59,032 nt of DNA from an uncultured bacterium (GTDB taxonomy: Bacteria > Verrucomicrobiota > Lentisphaeria > Victivallales > UBA1829): positions 1 through 59,032 of the forward strand of contig CASFTV010000024.1 of the NCBI GenBank assembly GCA_949297765.1, read 5' to 3'. The notes beneath the pieces were generated by a model. That model saw only the letters and a list, made by a program, of their open reading frames with translations. It searched no databases and had not been told where the DNA came from. The position numbers were made by a program, and so were the translations under genes. Positions 34,471-42,843 of the stretch are shown here, one piece after another (the first letter of the stretch is position 1; each line of letters starts with the position of its first letter).

Positions 34471-35787
34471 ATGAAAATTTTGAAACCTGTCATTCTTGTT
34501 GTCGCCGCTGCCGCGGTTGCGGGCGGCGGATGGTTCTGGTACTCGGTCAGGGCAAAGGCCTCTGCGGGCCCGCACTACTCCACAACGCCGGTTGTCCGGT
34601 CGGATCTGGTCAAATCCATCAGTGCGACCGGAACGGTGGAACCGGAGGAACTGGTGAATGTCGGCGCCCAGGTCAGCGGAAAAATCACGGCCTTTGAGAA
34701 AGACTCCAACAACGAGGAGGTCGATTACGGTTCGCCCGTCAAAGCCGGGATGGTTCTCGCCCGGATCGACGACCTTGTCTACGAAGCCGAAATGCGCGAA
34801 GCCGAAGCCCAGAAGCTGAAGGCGGAAGCCGCCATCCTGAGTTCGAAAGCCAATATCGAATACTCGAAAGCCAAGCTGGAACTTGCCGCCAGCAACTGGG
34901 AACGCGCTCAGCGCCTCATGCCGCAGAACGCCATGGCCAAGATCGACTACGATTCCTACAAGGCGGAATACGATGCCGCCAAAGCGACGGTTTCCATCAA
35001 TGAGGCATCGCTGGCGGAGGCGGAGGCGTCGCTGGCAAGCGCAGTCGCGTCGTATGACAAGGCAAAGCGCAATCTGGAGTACTGCACGATCACATCGCCG
35101 GTCGACGGCGTGGTGATCGACCGCCGCGTCAGCATCGGGCAGACCGTCGTTTCCAACATGAGCGCATCGAGCATGTTTCTGATCGCGAAGGACCTGAAAC
35201 GCATGCAGGTCTGGGTCTCGGTGAACGAAGCGGATATCGGAACGCTGAAGCCCGGCATGCCGGTCGAATTCTCGGTGGATGCGTTTCCGAACGATACCTT
35301 TGTCGGCAGCGTTCACAAGATCCGTCTGAATGCGACAATGTCCCAGAACGTGGTGACCTATGTGGTGGAGGTGGCGACCGACAATTCCAGCGGAAAACTT
35401 CTTCCCTACCTCACCGCGAATGTCAAGTTCATCCAGGAGGAGAGGAAGGGAGTCCTTTCCGTTCCGAATGCCGCTCTGCGCTTTCTCCCCGATGCTTCCG
35501 CGATTCCGGAGAAATATCACGATGAACTGGCGAAAGCCGCCGCGATGCGGACCGGAAAAGAACGGATTCTCTGGGTGGCCAGCGGCAATTCCGTCCGTCC
35601 GGTCACCGTTAAACTCGGCCTGAACGACGGCGTGATGACCGAAATCCTCTCCGGCGACCTGAAGGAAGGCGACGAAATCGTTTCCGGTATCGCCTCCACG
35701 CAGGCCATCACATCGAAATCCGGAGCTTCCGGCAGTCCCTTCATCCCGAAACCGCCGGCAAGACGGAACAACAACAAAAAGAAGTAA
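34471..35787 (+). CDS. MacA-like periplasmic adaptor (membrane fusion protein)
   Basis: This 438-residue protein links the inner-membrane ABC exporter to an outer-membrane channel. It has an N-terminal membrane anchor (about residues 5-24), a lipoyl-type half (VRSDLVKSISATGTVEPEELVNVGAQVSGKI), a long alpha-helical hairpin (about 110-205), the second lipoyl half (YCTITSPVDGVVIDRRVSIGQTV) and a beta-barrel domain. GGAGAAGGAG precedes the ATG. The ATPase and permease genes follow; no TolC-like gene is present. Confidence 0.88.
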   Translation: MKILKPVILVVAAAAVAGGGWFWYSVRAKASAGPHYSTTPVVRSDLVKSISATGTVEPEELVNVGAQVSGKITAFEKDSNNEEVDYGSPVKAGMVLARIDDLVYEAEMREAEAQKLKAEAAILSSKANIEYSKAKLELAASNWERAQRLMPQNAMAKIDYDSYKAEYDAAKATVSINEASLAEAEASLASAVASYDKAKRNLEYCTITSPVDGVVIDRRVSIGQTVVSNMSASSMFLIAKDLKRMQVWVSVNEADIGTLKPGMPVEFSVDAFPNDTFVGSVHKIRLNATMSQNVVTYVVEVATDNSSGKLLPYLTANVKFIQEERKGVLSVPNAALRFLPDASAIPEKYHDELAKAAAMRTGKERILWVASGNSVRPVTVKLGLNDGVMTEILSGDLKEGDEIVSGIASTQAITSKSGASGSPFIPKPPARRNNNKKK

Positions 35788-35799
35788 GCGAGGTGCGCC

Positions 35800-36507
35800 A
35801 TGTCTCTGATCGAATTGAGAGATGTTCGGAAAACCTACTCGCTCGGAGAAGTTGACGTCCCGGTGCTCAAGGGAATTTCGCTGACGATCGAACACGGAGA
35901 GTATGTTGCCCTGATGGGCGCGTCCGGATCGGGAAAAAGCACGCTGATGAACATTCTGGGCTGTCTCGACCGCCCCACCTCCGGCGACTATCTGCTGGAG
36001 GGCGAGGAGGTCGGAAGAGCTTCCGGCGACCGCCGGGCGATGATCCGGAACCGGAAAATCGGATTCGTCTTCCAGAGCTTCAACCTGCTCCCGAGAACGA
36101 CCGCTCTGGACAACGTCATCATGCCGCTCTCCTATACGGCGAGCGATCTTTCCCGCCGCGAATGCAGAAAGCGCGGCGTCGAGATGCTGGAGCGGGTCGG
36201 CCTCAGCGACCGGACCCATCACTATCCCTCGCAGCTCTCCGGCGGACAGCAGCAGCGTGTCGCCATCGCCCGCGCTCTGATCAACCATCCTCCGGTCCTG
36301 TTTGCAGACGAACCGACCGGAAATCTCGACTCCAAGACCAGCGAGGAAGTCATGGAGATGTTTTCGGAACTGAACGCGGAGGGCATCACGGTGATCCTTG
36401 TGACCCACTCCGTTGAGATCGCCGGATTCGCCAAACGCAGCATCCACATTCAGGACGGCCTGATCGTCAACGGCGGATACGACGGAAAGAAGGGAGGCAA
36501 CGTATGA
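35800..36507 (+). CDS. ABC transporter ATPase, MacB/LolD type
   Basis: This 235-residue ATPase powers the exporter. Walker A is GASGSGKST (residues 40-48), the signature is LSGGQQQRVAIARAL, Walker B is VLFADEPTGNLD and the switch histidine is in VTHS. This set and the neighbouring FtsX-fold permease place it in the MacB/LolD group. The permease ATG overlaps its stop by 4 bases. In E. coli MacB the two domains are fused; here they are separate. Confidence 0.93.
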   Translation: MSLIELRDVRKTYSLGEVDVPVLKGISLTIEHGEYVALMGASGSGKSTLMNILGCLDRPTSGDYLLEGEEVGRASGDRRAMIRNRKIGFVFQSFNLLPRTTALDNVIMPLSYTASDLSRRECRKRGVEMLERVGLSDRTHHYPSQLSGGQQQRVAIARALINHPPVLFADEPTGNLDSKTSEEVMEMFSELNAEGITVILVTHSVEIAGFAKRSIHIQDGLIVNGGYDGKKGGNV

Positions 36508-37862
36508 GCCTGACATCCATTCTTGCCACTGCAATCAAAGCCCTCCTGCGCAACCCGACCCGGGCGATGCTTACAACGCTCGGAATCGTGATCGGTATCG
36601 CCGCGGTGATCACCATGATGGAAATCGGGACGGGGTCTTCAAACTCCATCCGTGAATCCATTGAAAAGATGGGGGCGAACTCCATCATGATCATTCCCGG
36701 CGCCGACCGGCGGGGCGGAGTCTCCAAAGGAACCGGAACGCAGATGTCTCTGACGCCGGAAGACTGCGAGGCGATCAACCGGGAGTGTCCTTCGGTCGCC
36801 ATGGCAGTCCCTGTTGTGAATGCCAACGGAATGCAGGTGATCTACGGAAATACAAACTATGCCCCGAACCGGATTCAGGGGTCGGCGCCGGAATTCCTCC
36901 AGATCCGCAACTGGGTGATCGGCGAAGGACGCGCCTTTACGCAGCGCGAGGTTAACAACCGGGCGAGAGTCTGTCTGGTCGGTTCCACCATCGTGCGCGA
37001 ACTCTTCGGCGGCGTTTCCCCGATCGACAATGAAATCCGCATCGTGAACACCACGTTCAAGATCATCGGCGTGCTTCAGAGCAAGGGCGCCAATATGATG
37101 GGAATGGACGAGGACGATGTGATTATCCTTCCGTGGACCACCGCCCGGCTGCGTCTGACCGGACTCAAAACCGGAACCGCGACCGATACCACCAGTACGG
37201 CGGCCACTTCGCCTTCCGATCTCTATCCGGCCGAAGGCGTCGCCCTCTATCCGGAGCCGGTCGAAACCATGGAGGATGATACGCTGCTCATTCCGAAGTT
37301 CATCCACATCGACCAGATCCTGCTGACCGCGGTTTCGCCGGAGCAGGTCAACGATGCCGTGGATGCCGTGACCGCTCTCCTCCGGGAGCGGCACCGCCTC
37401 AAACCCGATCAGGAGAACGATTTCCGCGTCCGCAACTCCGCCGAGTTCATGAAGATGCTCACGGGAACCTCCACCATTATGACAAATCTGCTGCTCGGCG
37501 TGGCGCTGATCTCTCTGATTGTCGGCGGCGTCGGCATCATGAACATCATGCTGGTGTCGGTCACGGAGCGCACCCGCGAAATCGGTCTCCGCATGGCGGT
37601 CGGCGCCCGCTCCAGAGACATCCTTCAGCAGTTCCTGGTCGAGTCCATGGTGCTGTGCCTGATCGGCGGAATTCTCGGAATCCTGATCGGTCACGGAGCG
37701 GCGCTTCTGGTCAATGTCTATCTCAGCTGGCCGGTGGAATCCAGTCCGGGAGCGGTCTGCGCGGCGGTGATCGTTTCGGCGGTCGTCGGGATCGTCTTCG
37801 GGTTCTATCCCGCGTGGAAGGCCTCCCGTCTCGACCCGATCGAAGCTCTGCGTTACGAATAA
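36504..37862 (+). CDS. ABC transporter permease, MacB/FtsX type
   Basis: This 452-residue permease has one transmembrane helix near the N-terminus (TRAMLTTLGIVIGIAAVITMM), a large periplasmic MacB_PCD domain (about residues 50-315) and three C-terminal helices with the FtsX motif GVGIMNIMLVSVTERTREIGLRMAVGA. Together with the adaptor and ATPase it forms a MacAB-type mechanotransmission exporter for peptides, lipoproteins or macrolide-like compounds. The substrate cannot be read from the sequence. Confidence 0.92.
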   Translation: MSLTSILATAIKALLRNPTRAMLTTLGIVIGIAAVITMMEIGTGSSNSIRESIEKMGANSIMIIPGADRRGGVSKGTGTQMSLTPEDCEAINRECPSVAMAVPVVNANGMQVIYGNTNYAPNRIQGSAPEFLQIRNWVIGEGRAFTQREVNNRARVCLVGSTIVRELFGGVSPIDNEIRIVNTTFKIIGVLQSKGANMMGMDEDDVIILPWTTARLRLTGLKTGTATDTTSTAATSPSDLYPAEGVALYPEPVETMEDDTLLIPKFIHIDQILLTAVSPEQVNDAVDAVTALLRERHRLKPDQENDFRVRNSAEFMKMLTGTSTIMTNLLLGVALISLIVGGVGIMNIMLVSVTERTREIGLRMAVGARSRDILQQFLVESMVLCLIGGILGILIGHGAALLVNVYLSWPVESSPGAVCAAVIVSAVVGIVFGFYPAWKASRLDPIEALRYE

Positions 37863-37878
37863 TCAGCCTCAAAAAACA

Positions 37879-37908
37879 AACGGACGGGATGAAGCCATCC
37901 CGTCCGTT
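37879..37908. terminator. Bidirectional terminator between exporter operon and PurF-like gene
   Basis: A perfect 13-bp stem AACGGACGGGATG/CATCCCGTCCGTT (37879-37908) lies between the convergent genes. The minus strand has a good T-tract (GTTTTTTG) for the PurF-like gene; the plus-strand tract is weaker. Confidence 0.85.
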
Positions 37909-37929
37909 GTCGTTTCTGTGTCCGCTGTT

Positions 37930-39366
37930 TTATTTGCAGACGCCGTCGCATCCTCCGCTGCATCCGTCGAAGCAGTAGGTGCAGATCTTCTCTTTCGGAA
38001 GGCCGATCGCCTCCACCAGTCCTTCGATTGTCTGGTATTTGAGCGAGGTCAATCCGAGATTCTTGCGGATGGCCTCCACCATCTTTTCATAGCGCGGAGT
38101 TCCCGCGGTGATGTATTCCCGGAGGACTTCTTCGCTGGGTTCTCCCCCTTCCAGCGTGTTGATGACCCGCCGTGCGGCAAGATCCAGAATCGACTTGGAA
38201 CGGGAGAAATTCAGATATTTGCACGGGAAGGCCAGCGGGGGCGAGGCGGACCGCATATGCACTTCCAGCGCACCGCGCTCGTAGAGACGCTGGGCAATGT
38301 TCTTGAACTGGGTGCCGCGGACGATGGAATCGTCGCAGAACAGCAGTTTCCGTCCGCGGATCTGCTCGTCGATCGGAATGAGCTTCATCCGGGCGACCAG
38401 ATTGCGGGCCGCCTGATTCTGCGGCATGAAGCTGCGCGGCCAGGTCGGTGTGTATTTGACCAGCGCCCGCATGTACGGTTTCCCCGATTCGTTCGCGTAG
38501 CCGATTGCATGGGCCACACCGGAATCGGGAATTCCGCCGACGGAGTCGCAGTCCACATCATCATTGCGCGCCATGAGGGCGCCGTTCTTGTACCGGACCG
38601 TTTCGGTGTTGGTCCCTTCGTAGTTGGAGGAGGGATAGCCGAAATAGACCCAGAAGAATGCACAGATCTGCATTTTTTCCTCGGGCGGCTTGAGCTGTGT
38701 CAGTTCCTCCGCTGTGATGCGGACGATTTCTCCCGGTCCCAGTTCAGCGCAGGGAATGTAGCCCAGATTCGGGAAGGCGCTGCTCTCCATGGCGACCGCG
38801 TATGCCCCGGTCTTGCGGCCGACGATGACAGGAGTGCGCCCGAATTTGTCGCGGGCCGCATAGAGAACGCCGTTCAGGAGGACCAGCATGGAACAGGACC
38901 CGTCGATCCGGGACTGCGCATAGGCAATCCCCTCTTCAATGGTGTCCTTCGTATTGATCAGTGCCGCGACAACTTCCGTCGGGTTGAACTCTCCGCCGCT
39001 CATTTCGGAAAAAAAATGGGCGATCCGTGTGGAGGAATCGCCCGAGATCAGCTCCTGAATGTTGTTGATTTTCCCGACCGTCACGATCGCAAAGATCCCG
39101 AGATGGGAGCCGATGATCAGCGGCTGATCCTCATAGTCGCTGATGACCCCGATTCCGCTTTTTCCGCACAGGTGGGGGAGATCGTCATCGAATTTGGAGC
39201 GGAACTGGGCGTTGGTGATGTCGTGAATGGAGCGCATGATGGCTCCGTCCGCTCCGAATACGGCGAGACCTCCGCGCTTCGTTCCCAGATGAGAGTGGTA
39301 ATCGGTTCCGTAAAACAAGTCCGTTACGCAGTCTTCCTCTGCGACCGTGCCAAAAAATCCGCCCAT
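37930..39366 (-). CDS. Amidophosphoribosyltransferase-like protein lacking the N-terminal catalytic cysteine
   Basis: This 478-residue protein has both PurF domains. The phosphoribosyltransferase PRPP loop LLFCDDSIVRGTQ (near residue 350) is intact. In the glutaminase domain the N-terminus reads MGGFFG instead of M-C-G-x-x-G, so the nucleophilic Cys is replaced by Gly, although GTKRGG, GKINN and RDKFGRTP are kept. The C-terminus has five Cys (CTYC, CSGGC, C), suggesting metal or cluster binding. It may use ammonia or have another role. I recall similar Cys-less forms in Bacteroidota, so this is probably a distinct clade rather than an error. A promoter is at 39414-39442. Confidence 0.82.
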   Translation of the reverse strand: MGGFFGTVAEEDCVTDLFYGTDYHSHLGTKRGGLAVFGADGAIMRSIHDITNAQFRSKFDDDLPHLCGKSGIGVISDYEDQPLIIGSHLGIFAIVTVGKINNIQELISGDSSTRIAHFFSEMSGGEFNPTEVVAALINTKDTIEEGIAYAQSRIDGSCSMLVLLNGVLYAARDKFGRTPVIVGRKTGAYAVAMESSAFPNLGYIPCAELGPGEIVRITAEELTQLKPPEEKMQICAFFWVYFGYPSSNYEGTNTETVRYKNGALMARNDDVDCDSVGGIPDSGVAHAIGYANESGKPYMRALVKYTPTWPRSFMPQNQAARNLVARMKLIPIDEQIRGRKLLFCDDSIVRGTQFKNIAQRLYERGALEVHMRSASPPLAFPCKYLNFSRSKSILDLAARRVINTLEGGEPSEEVLREYITAGTPRYEKMVEAIRKNLGLTSLKYQTIEGLVEAIGLPKEKICTYCFDGCSGGCDGVCK

Positions 39367-39413
39367 AGCAGCTCTCCATTCTTGGGTGTTTCAGTTGGAA
39401 AATCTTTTTTATT

Positions 39414-39442
39414 AAAATACTTCCGTTTTGATCCGGATTCAA
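39414..39442 (-). promoter_or_regulatory. Promoter of the PurF-like gene
   Basis: On the minus strand TTGAAT (39437-39442) and TATTTT (39414-39419) are 17 bases apart. Confidence 0.6.
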
Positions 39443-39524
39443 GGTTCTCCGGAAAAAAATCTGAAACTTGGGAGGGGCGCCGGGAGGGATTTCCCTTTTC
39501 CGGCATCCTGCGGAGAGGGGATTC

Positions 39525-40403
39525 CTAGGGACGGGTATAGCCGTCCGGATCGAAGGATTCGGTCGGCGTGGTCTCTTTGGCGGGATCGGGAATGTCCAGT
39601 CCCCCGATCCGGAAGGGACTGCCCGTGAGGTACGCCGGAAGACGGGTATCCGCGTGTCCGTCCGCATAGAGGATGTTTGCCGATCTCCGGTGCCGGAAGT
39701 GGACCGTGATGTTGTTCAGCGAGATCTGGAACAGGTCGGCAAGCGAGTCCGCCGCCAGGGTGGTCGCTGTTTTTCTGGCATCCCCGGCGCAGTCGCCGAA
39801 GGAGGCGATCCGGGAAGGGCTTTTCACTCTGCCCGCAGGACGGACGGTATCGCTTGTGGCTTCCCCGCCGGAGGTCTTGTAGGAAGGCCGCCCGTGAATG
39901 TTGTTGTTGACACCGTAGCCGCCATAGGTCCCCCGTGTGATCGTGTTGTCCGGAACCGCCGACCACGCCGCCTGATATCCGGGTTCCGGACAGAAAAACA
40001 GATTCGTCCTCGCCGCGCTGCTCACAGACTCGTCCGCTCCGGATTTCTTCAGATACGGAGTCAGAAAACCCTCCTGCGTGTAGTCCGTCCGTTCATAGTC
40101 CGCCGCATCGGTGAGTCCGGCGAAATTCGGCTTTCCAGCGGCCTTGTTCCCCATCCCGTAGTTCATCGGACAGTAGAAGCCGAAATCGTTCTGATACTGG
40201 GCGTCCGCGCTTCCGATCTGTTTCACACGCGAAAGGCAGAGAATGGATATTCCTTTCGCCCTCGCGCTGTTCAGCGCCGGAAGAAGCAGTCCGGCCAGAA
40301 TCGCAATCACTGCGATTACGACGAGAAGCTCGATCAGGGTGAATTTCTTCGTGCGGGACTCGGCCGCGGACGGCCGACGGACAGGGGATGTGTGCAGATT
40401 CAT
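39525..40403 (-). CDS. Prepilin-type exported protein under a cobalamin riboswitch
   Basis: This 292-residue protein carries a class III (prepilin) signal: a basic leader, KKFTLIELLVVIAVIAILAGLLLPALNSAR (about residues 19-48), with the typical F-T-L-I-E-L. The C-terminal part holds NILYADGHADTRLP, the DGH motif of the large prepilin-like families of Lentisphaerae and Planctomycetes. The middle is Tyr/Asn-rich and of unknown function. ATG 40403 is preferred since AAGGA lies 7 bases upstream. The leader contains a cobalamin riboswitch (40440-40556), so expression should fall when B12 is plentiful. A role in corrinoid capture at the cell surface is inferred from this control only. Confidence 0.88.
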   Translation of the reverse strand: MNLHTSPVRRPSAAESRTKKFTLIELLVVIAVIAILAGLLLPALNSARAKGISILCLSRVKQIGSADAQYQNDFGFYCPMNYGMGNKAAGKPNFAGLTDAADYERTDYTQEGFLTPYLKKSGADESVSSAARTNLFFCPEPGYQAAWSAVPDNTITRGTYGGYGVNNNIHGRPSYKTSGGEATSDTVRPAGRVKSPSRIASFGDCAGDARKTATTLAADSLADLFQISLNNITVHFRHRRSANILYADGHADTRLPAYLTGSPFRIGGLDIPDPAKETTPTESFDPDGYTRP

Positions 40404-40439
40404 TGCGTGTTCCTTTTTTTGTGTCATGCGCACAATTCA

Positions 40440-40556
40440 GAAATCGGCGTTTCTGAAAAACAGTCCATCGCCGGAGGATCTGACTTTGCCGCGGATGCGG
40501 CTCACAGTTGCGCGACAGTTCCCGATTTTCACAGGATTCACTCGCAGGCGATGCCG
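40440..40556 (-). promoter_or_regulatory. Cobalamin riboswitch upstream of the prepilin-like gene
   Basis: On the minus strand the core contains the B12-box-like CTGTCGCGCAACTGTGA inside a 26-base block at 40502-40527 that is identical to the plus-strand riboswitch at 40736-40761. GTGAATCC (40534-40541) precedes it and AAGTCAGATCCT (40475-40486) follows, in the same order. Downstream, an 8-bp hairpin TTCAGAAA/TTTCTGAA (40436-40457) without a T-tract suggests translational control. Confidence 0.85.
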
Positions 40557-40561
40557 CTGAA

Positions 40562-40589
40562 ACTATATCATCAATTTCCGGAAAAGCAA
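40562..40589 (-). promoter_or_regulatory. Promoter of the prepilin-like gene
   Basis: On the minus strand TTGCTT (40584-40589) and TATAGT (40562-40567) are 16 bases apart, directly before the riboswitch. Confidence 0.55.
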
Positions 40590-40666
40590 ATGGAATTCTT
40601 TCCCCGGACGGCTTCCCGAAGCGGGTTTTCTGTTCCAGAAGAGGGAGGGGAAAAGATATTTTTCCC

Positions 40667-40695
40667 TTGATTTTCATCACGGGTGATGTTATATT
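40667..40695 (+). promoter_or_regulatory. Promoter of the cobalamin operon
   Basis: TTGATT (40667-40672) and TATATT (40690-40695) are 17 bases apart, and the riboswitch begins immediately downstream. Confidence 0.7.
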
Positions 40696-40696
40696 A

Positions 40697-40830
40697 GCGG
40701 ACGATGATCGTCCGCATGGAAGTGAATCCCGTTGGAATCGGGAACTGTCGCGCAACTGTGAACCGGGCAGCCGGAAGTCAGATCCTTCGTGCGGATCGGA
40801 ATTGTTTCGGGAAATCGCGTTTCCCGTTTT
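40697..40830 (+). promoter_or_regulatory. Cobalamin riboswitch of the btu-cbi-cob operon
   Basis: A perfect hairpin GCGGACGA/TCGTCCGC opens the leader. The core GTGAATCC, CCCGTTGGAATCGGG, then CTGTCGCGCAACTGTGA, and AAGTCAGATCCT (40775-40786) match the conserved order of cobalamin riboswitches. The distal hairpin CGGGAAA/TTTCCCG followed by TTTT (40808-40830) looks like a terminator-type expression platform. Control of corrinoid uptake and synthesis genes directly downstream supports the call. Confidence 0.92.
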
Positions 40831-40854
40831 GTGCGCGCAACACAAGGATGGAAC

Positions 40855-41832
40855 ATGAAAGACACATCTGCTTCCGCATCGCCGGCTGGAGGGATTCTTC
40901 CGGGAAGATTGCTCCTGGGTGGGTTGGCCGGCCTGATCTGTGCCGTTCTGCCGCTCTCCGCGGAAATTGTCCGGGAGGACGGCTCTTCTCTGCAATATCG
41001 CCAGACGGACGGGGAGATGGTCTCCCTTTCGAAACGCCCGCGCCGGACGGTGATCGGATACGGATCTCTTGCCGGGGTCTGGCATCTCGCCGGAGGAACG
41101 GCGGTCGGAGTTCCGGAGCTCCGGAAAAAGAGCGCTCTGCCGGAAGAGATGCGCAATCTTCCCGTGGTCGGTTCCCCGACCGTGCCGAATGTGGAAAAAA
41201 TCGTCGCAATGAAGCCGGATCTGGTTCTTCTGACCGCAAAACTGGAACGTCACCGGTCGACGGCGGCTCTTCTGCGGAAATCCGGTATTCCCGCACTCTG
41301 TGTGAACTATGGGAATTATGACGGCTTCCGCGAAACACTGGATCTCTTCCGGCGGATCAATGGGGGATCCGCCGCCCGCGCATCCGAAGCGGAACAGGTG
41401 ATCGGGGAGGTTCGGCGGATCTGTGCGGCGGCCGCAAAGGAAAAAGCGCCGCGCTGTGCGATCGTGCTCACCGCATCCGCCGGTTTTACGCTGGAGTCTC
41501 CGCGGACGAACACCGGATGCATGGCGGCCCTGCTTGGCGCGGAGAATGTCCGGAAAACGGACTTTCCGTTGCGGGTGCGTTACAGTTATGAGCAGCTCCT
41601 GCTGGACAATCCCGATGTGATTCTGGTCATTCCCATGGGGGAGTCGGAGGACCTGAGAAGAAAATTCCGCCGGGAGTTCATGGAGCATTCCGCATGGAAC
41701 GAGCTTTCCGCGGCAAAAAGCGGACGGGTTCATTTTCTTCCGGTGGATCTGTTCCTGTACATGCCCGGCCCGCGCTATCCGGAGGCTTTCCGGCACCTGG
41801 CAAGTCTGCTGTATCCGGGAAAGGAGTTCTGA
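40855..41832 (+). CDS. btuF: Corrinoid ABC transporter binding protein, BtuF-like
   Basis: This 325-residue class III periplasmic binding protein has an N-terminal membrane-targeting segment (about residues 15-36, LLLGGLAGLICAVLPLSA). Typical motifs are RPRRTVIGYGSLAGVWHLAGG, NLPVVGSPTVPNVEKIVAMKPDLVLL and a long connecting helix. The riboswitch and the following cobalamin genes point to cobalamin or cobinamide as the ligand. The sequence alone would also allow heme or siderophores. ATG 40855 follows AAGGATGG. It is the first gene of the operon. Confidence 0.85.
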   Translation: MKDTSASASPAGGILPGRLLLGGLAGLICAVLPLSAEIVREDGSSLQYRQTDGEMVSLSKRPRRTVIGYGSLAGVWHLAGGTAVGVPELRKKSALPEEMRNLPVVGSPTVPNVEKIVAMKPDLVLLTAKLERHRSTAALLRKSGIPALCVNYGNYDGFRETLDLFRRINGGSAARASEAEQVIGEVRRICAAAAKEKAPRCAIVLTASAGFTLESPRTNTGCMAALLGAENVRKTDFPLRVRYSYEQLLLDNPDVILVIPMGESEDLRRKFRREFMEHSAWNELSAAKSGRVHFLPVDLFLYMPGPRYPEAFRHLASLLYPGKEF

Positions 41833-42843
41833 ATGGCGGAGGAGAAAACGGGATTGAGGAGTGTCCGGGGCAGAACGGCGGTTCTTCTTCTGCTGGCTCT
41901 GCTTCTTGCATGTGCGGTTCTGGCGAGCCTTTCGGTCGGTGCGCTGAAACTTCCGCCGATGGAGATCGTCGCCACGCTCTGGAACCGTCCGGAGGGGGTG
42001 GCATATCAGATTCTGTTCAATATCCGGCTTCCGCGGATTCTGCTCGGGGCTCTGGTCGGGGGATGTTTTGCCGTTTCCGGAGCGATTCTTCAGGGGGTGA
42101 TGCGCAATCCTCTGGCGTCGCCGGGGATTATCGGCGTGTCGGCGGGAGGGGGGCTTGCGGGAATTCTGGTGATGCTGGCGTTTCCCCGTTTCGGCGCGCT
42201 GCTGGTGCCGGCGGCCTTCTGCGGCGCGATGGTGACGGCGGTGGCGGTGTACCTGCTCGCATGGAAGCGGGGAGTGAGTCCGGTGCGTCTGATCCTGGCG
42301 GGCGTGGCGGTGTCGTCGATGCTCGGTGCGTTCAGCAGCGCGGTGCTGCTGTTCAATGCGGAACGGGCGGGGGGAATCCTTGATTTCACGATCGGATCGC
42401 TTTCGGCGCGCAGCTGGGGACAGATCGAACAGGTCGCCGGGTATATGCTGTTTGCGTTTCTCTGCGCGTTTCTGCTCGGAGGAAAACTGAATATTCTGGC
42501 GCTGGGGGACGAGGTGGCGGTCGGACTTGGTCTCCGGGTGGAGCGGGTCCGGTTTCTGCTGATCGGAACGGCGGCGCTGCTGGCGGCGTCGGCGGTCAGC
42601 GTCGCGGGGCTTCTCGGGTTCGTCGGGCTGATCGCGCCCCATATCGTGCGGATGGTGATCGGAGCCGACAACCGTTTTCTTCTTCCGGCATCCGCGCTGT
42701 TCGGCGCGTTTCTGGTGGTCAGCTGCGACACGGTCGGGCGCATCGTGATGGAACCTTCCGAACTTCCGGTCGGCATCATCATGGCATTGCTGGGGCCGCC
42801 ATTCTTTCTCTGGCTGCTGAGGAGACACCATTATGAACGTTGA
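41833..42843 (+). CDS. btuC: Corrinoid ABC transporter permease, BtuC/FecCD type
   Basis: This 336-residue polytopic membrane protein of the FecCD family has about ten helices. Family motifs are visible: RLPRILLGALVGGCFAVSGAILQGVMRNPLASPGIIGVSAGGGL and GLLGFVGLIAPHIVRMVIGADNR near the C-terminus. Its ATG directly follows the stop of the binding protein. With the neighbouring genes it forms a BtuCDF-like importer. Confidence 0.92.
   Translation: MAEEKTGLRSVRGRTAVLLLLALLLACAVLASLSVGALKLPPMEIVATLWNRPEGVAYQILFNIRLPRILLGALVGGCFAVSGAILQGVMRNPLASPGIIGVSAGGGLAGILVMLAFPRFGALLVPAAFCGAMVTAVAVYLLAWKRGVSPVRLILAGVAVSSMLGAFSSAVLLFNAERAGGILDFTIGSLSARSWGQIEQVAGYMLFAFLCAFLLGGKLNILALGDEVAVGLGLRVERVRFLLIGTAALLAASAVSVAGLLGFVGLIAPHIVRMVIGADNRFLLPASALFGAFLVVSCDTVGRIVMEPSELPVGIIMALLGPPFFLWLLRRHHYER

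Noticed and set aside
34297-36534. Minus-strand open frame of 745 codons
   Set aside because: It is antisense to the MacA-like adaptor and the ATPase gene, both of which are clear families.
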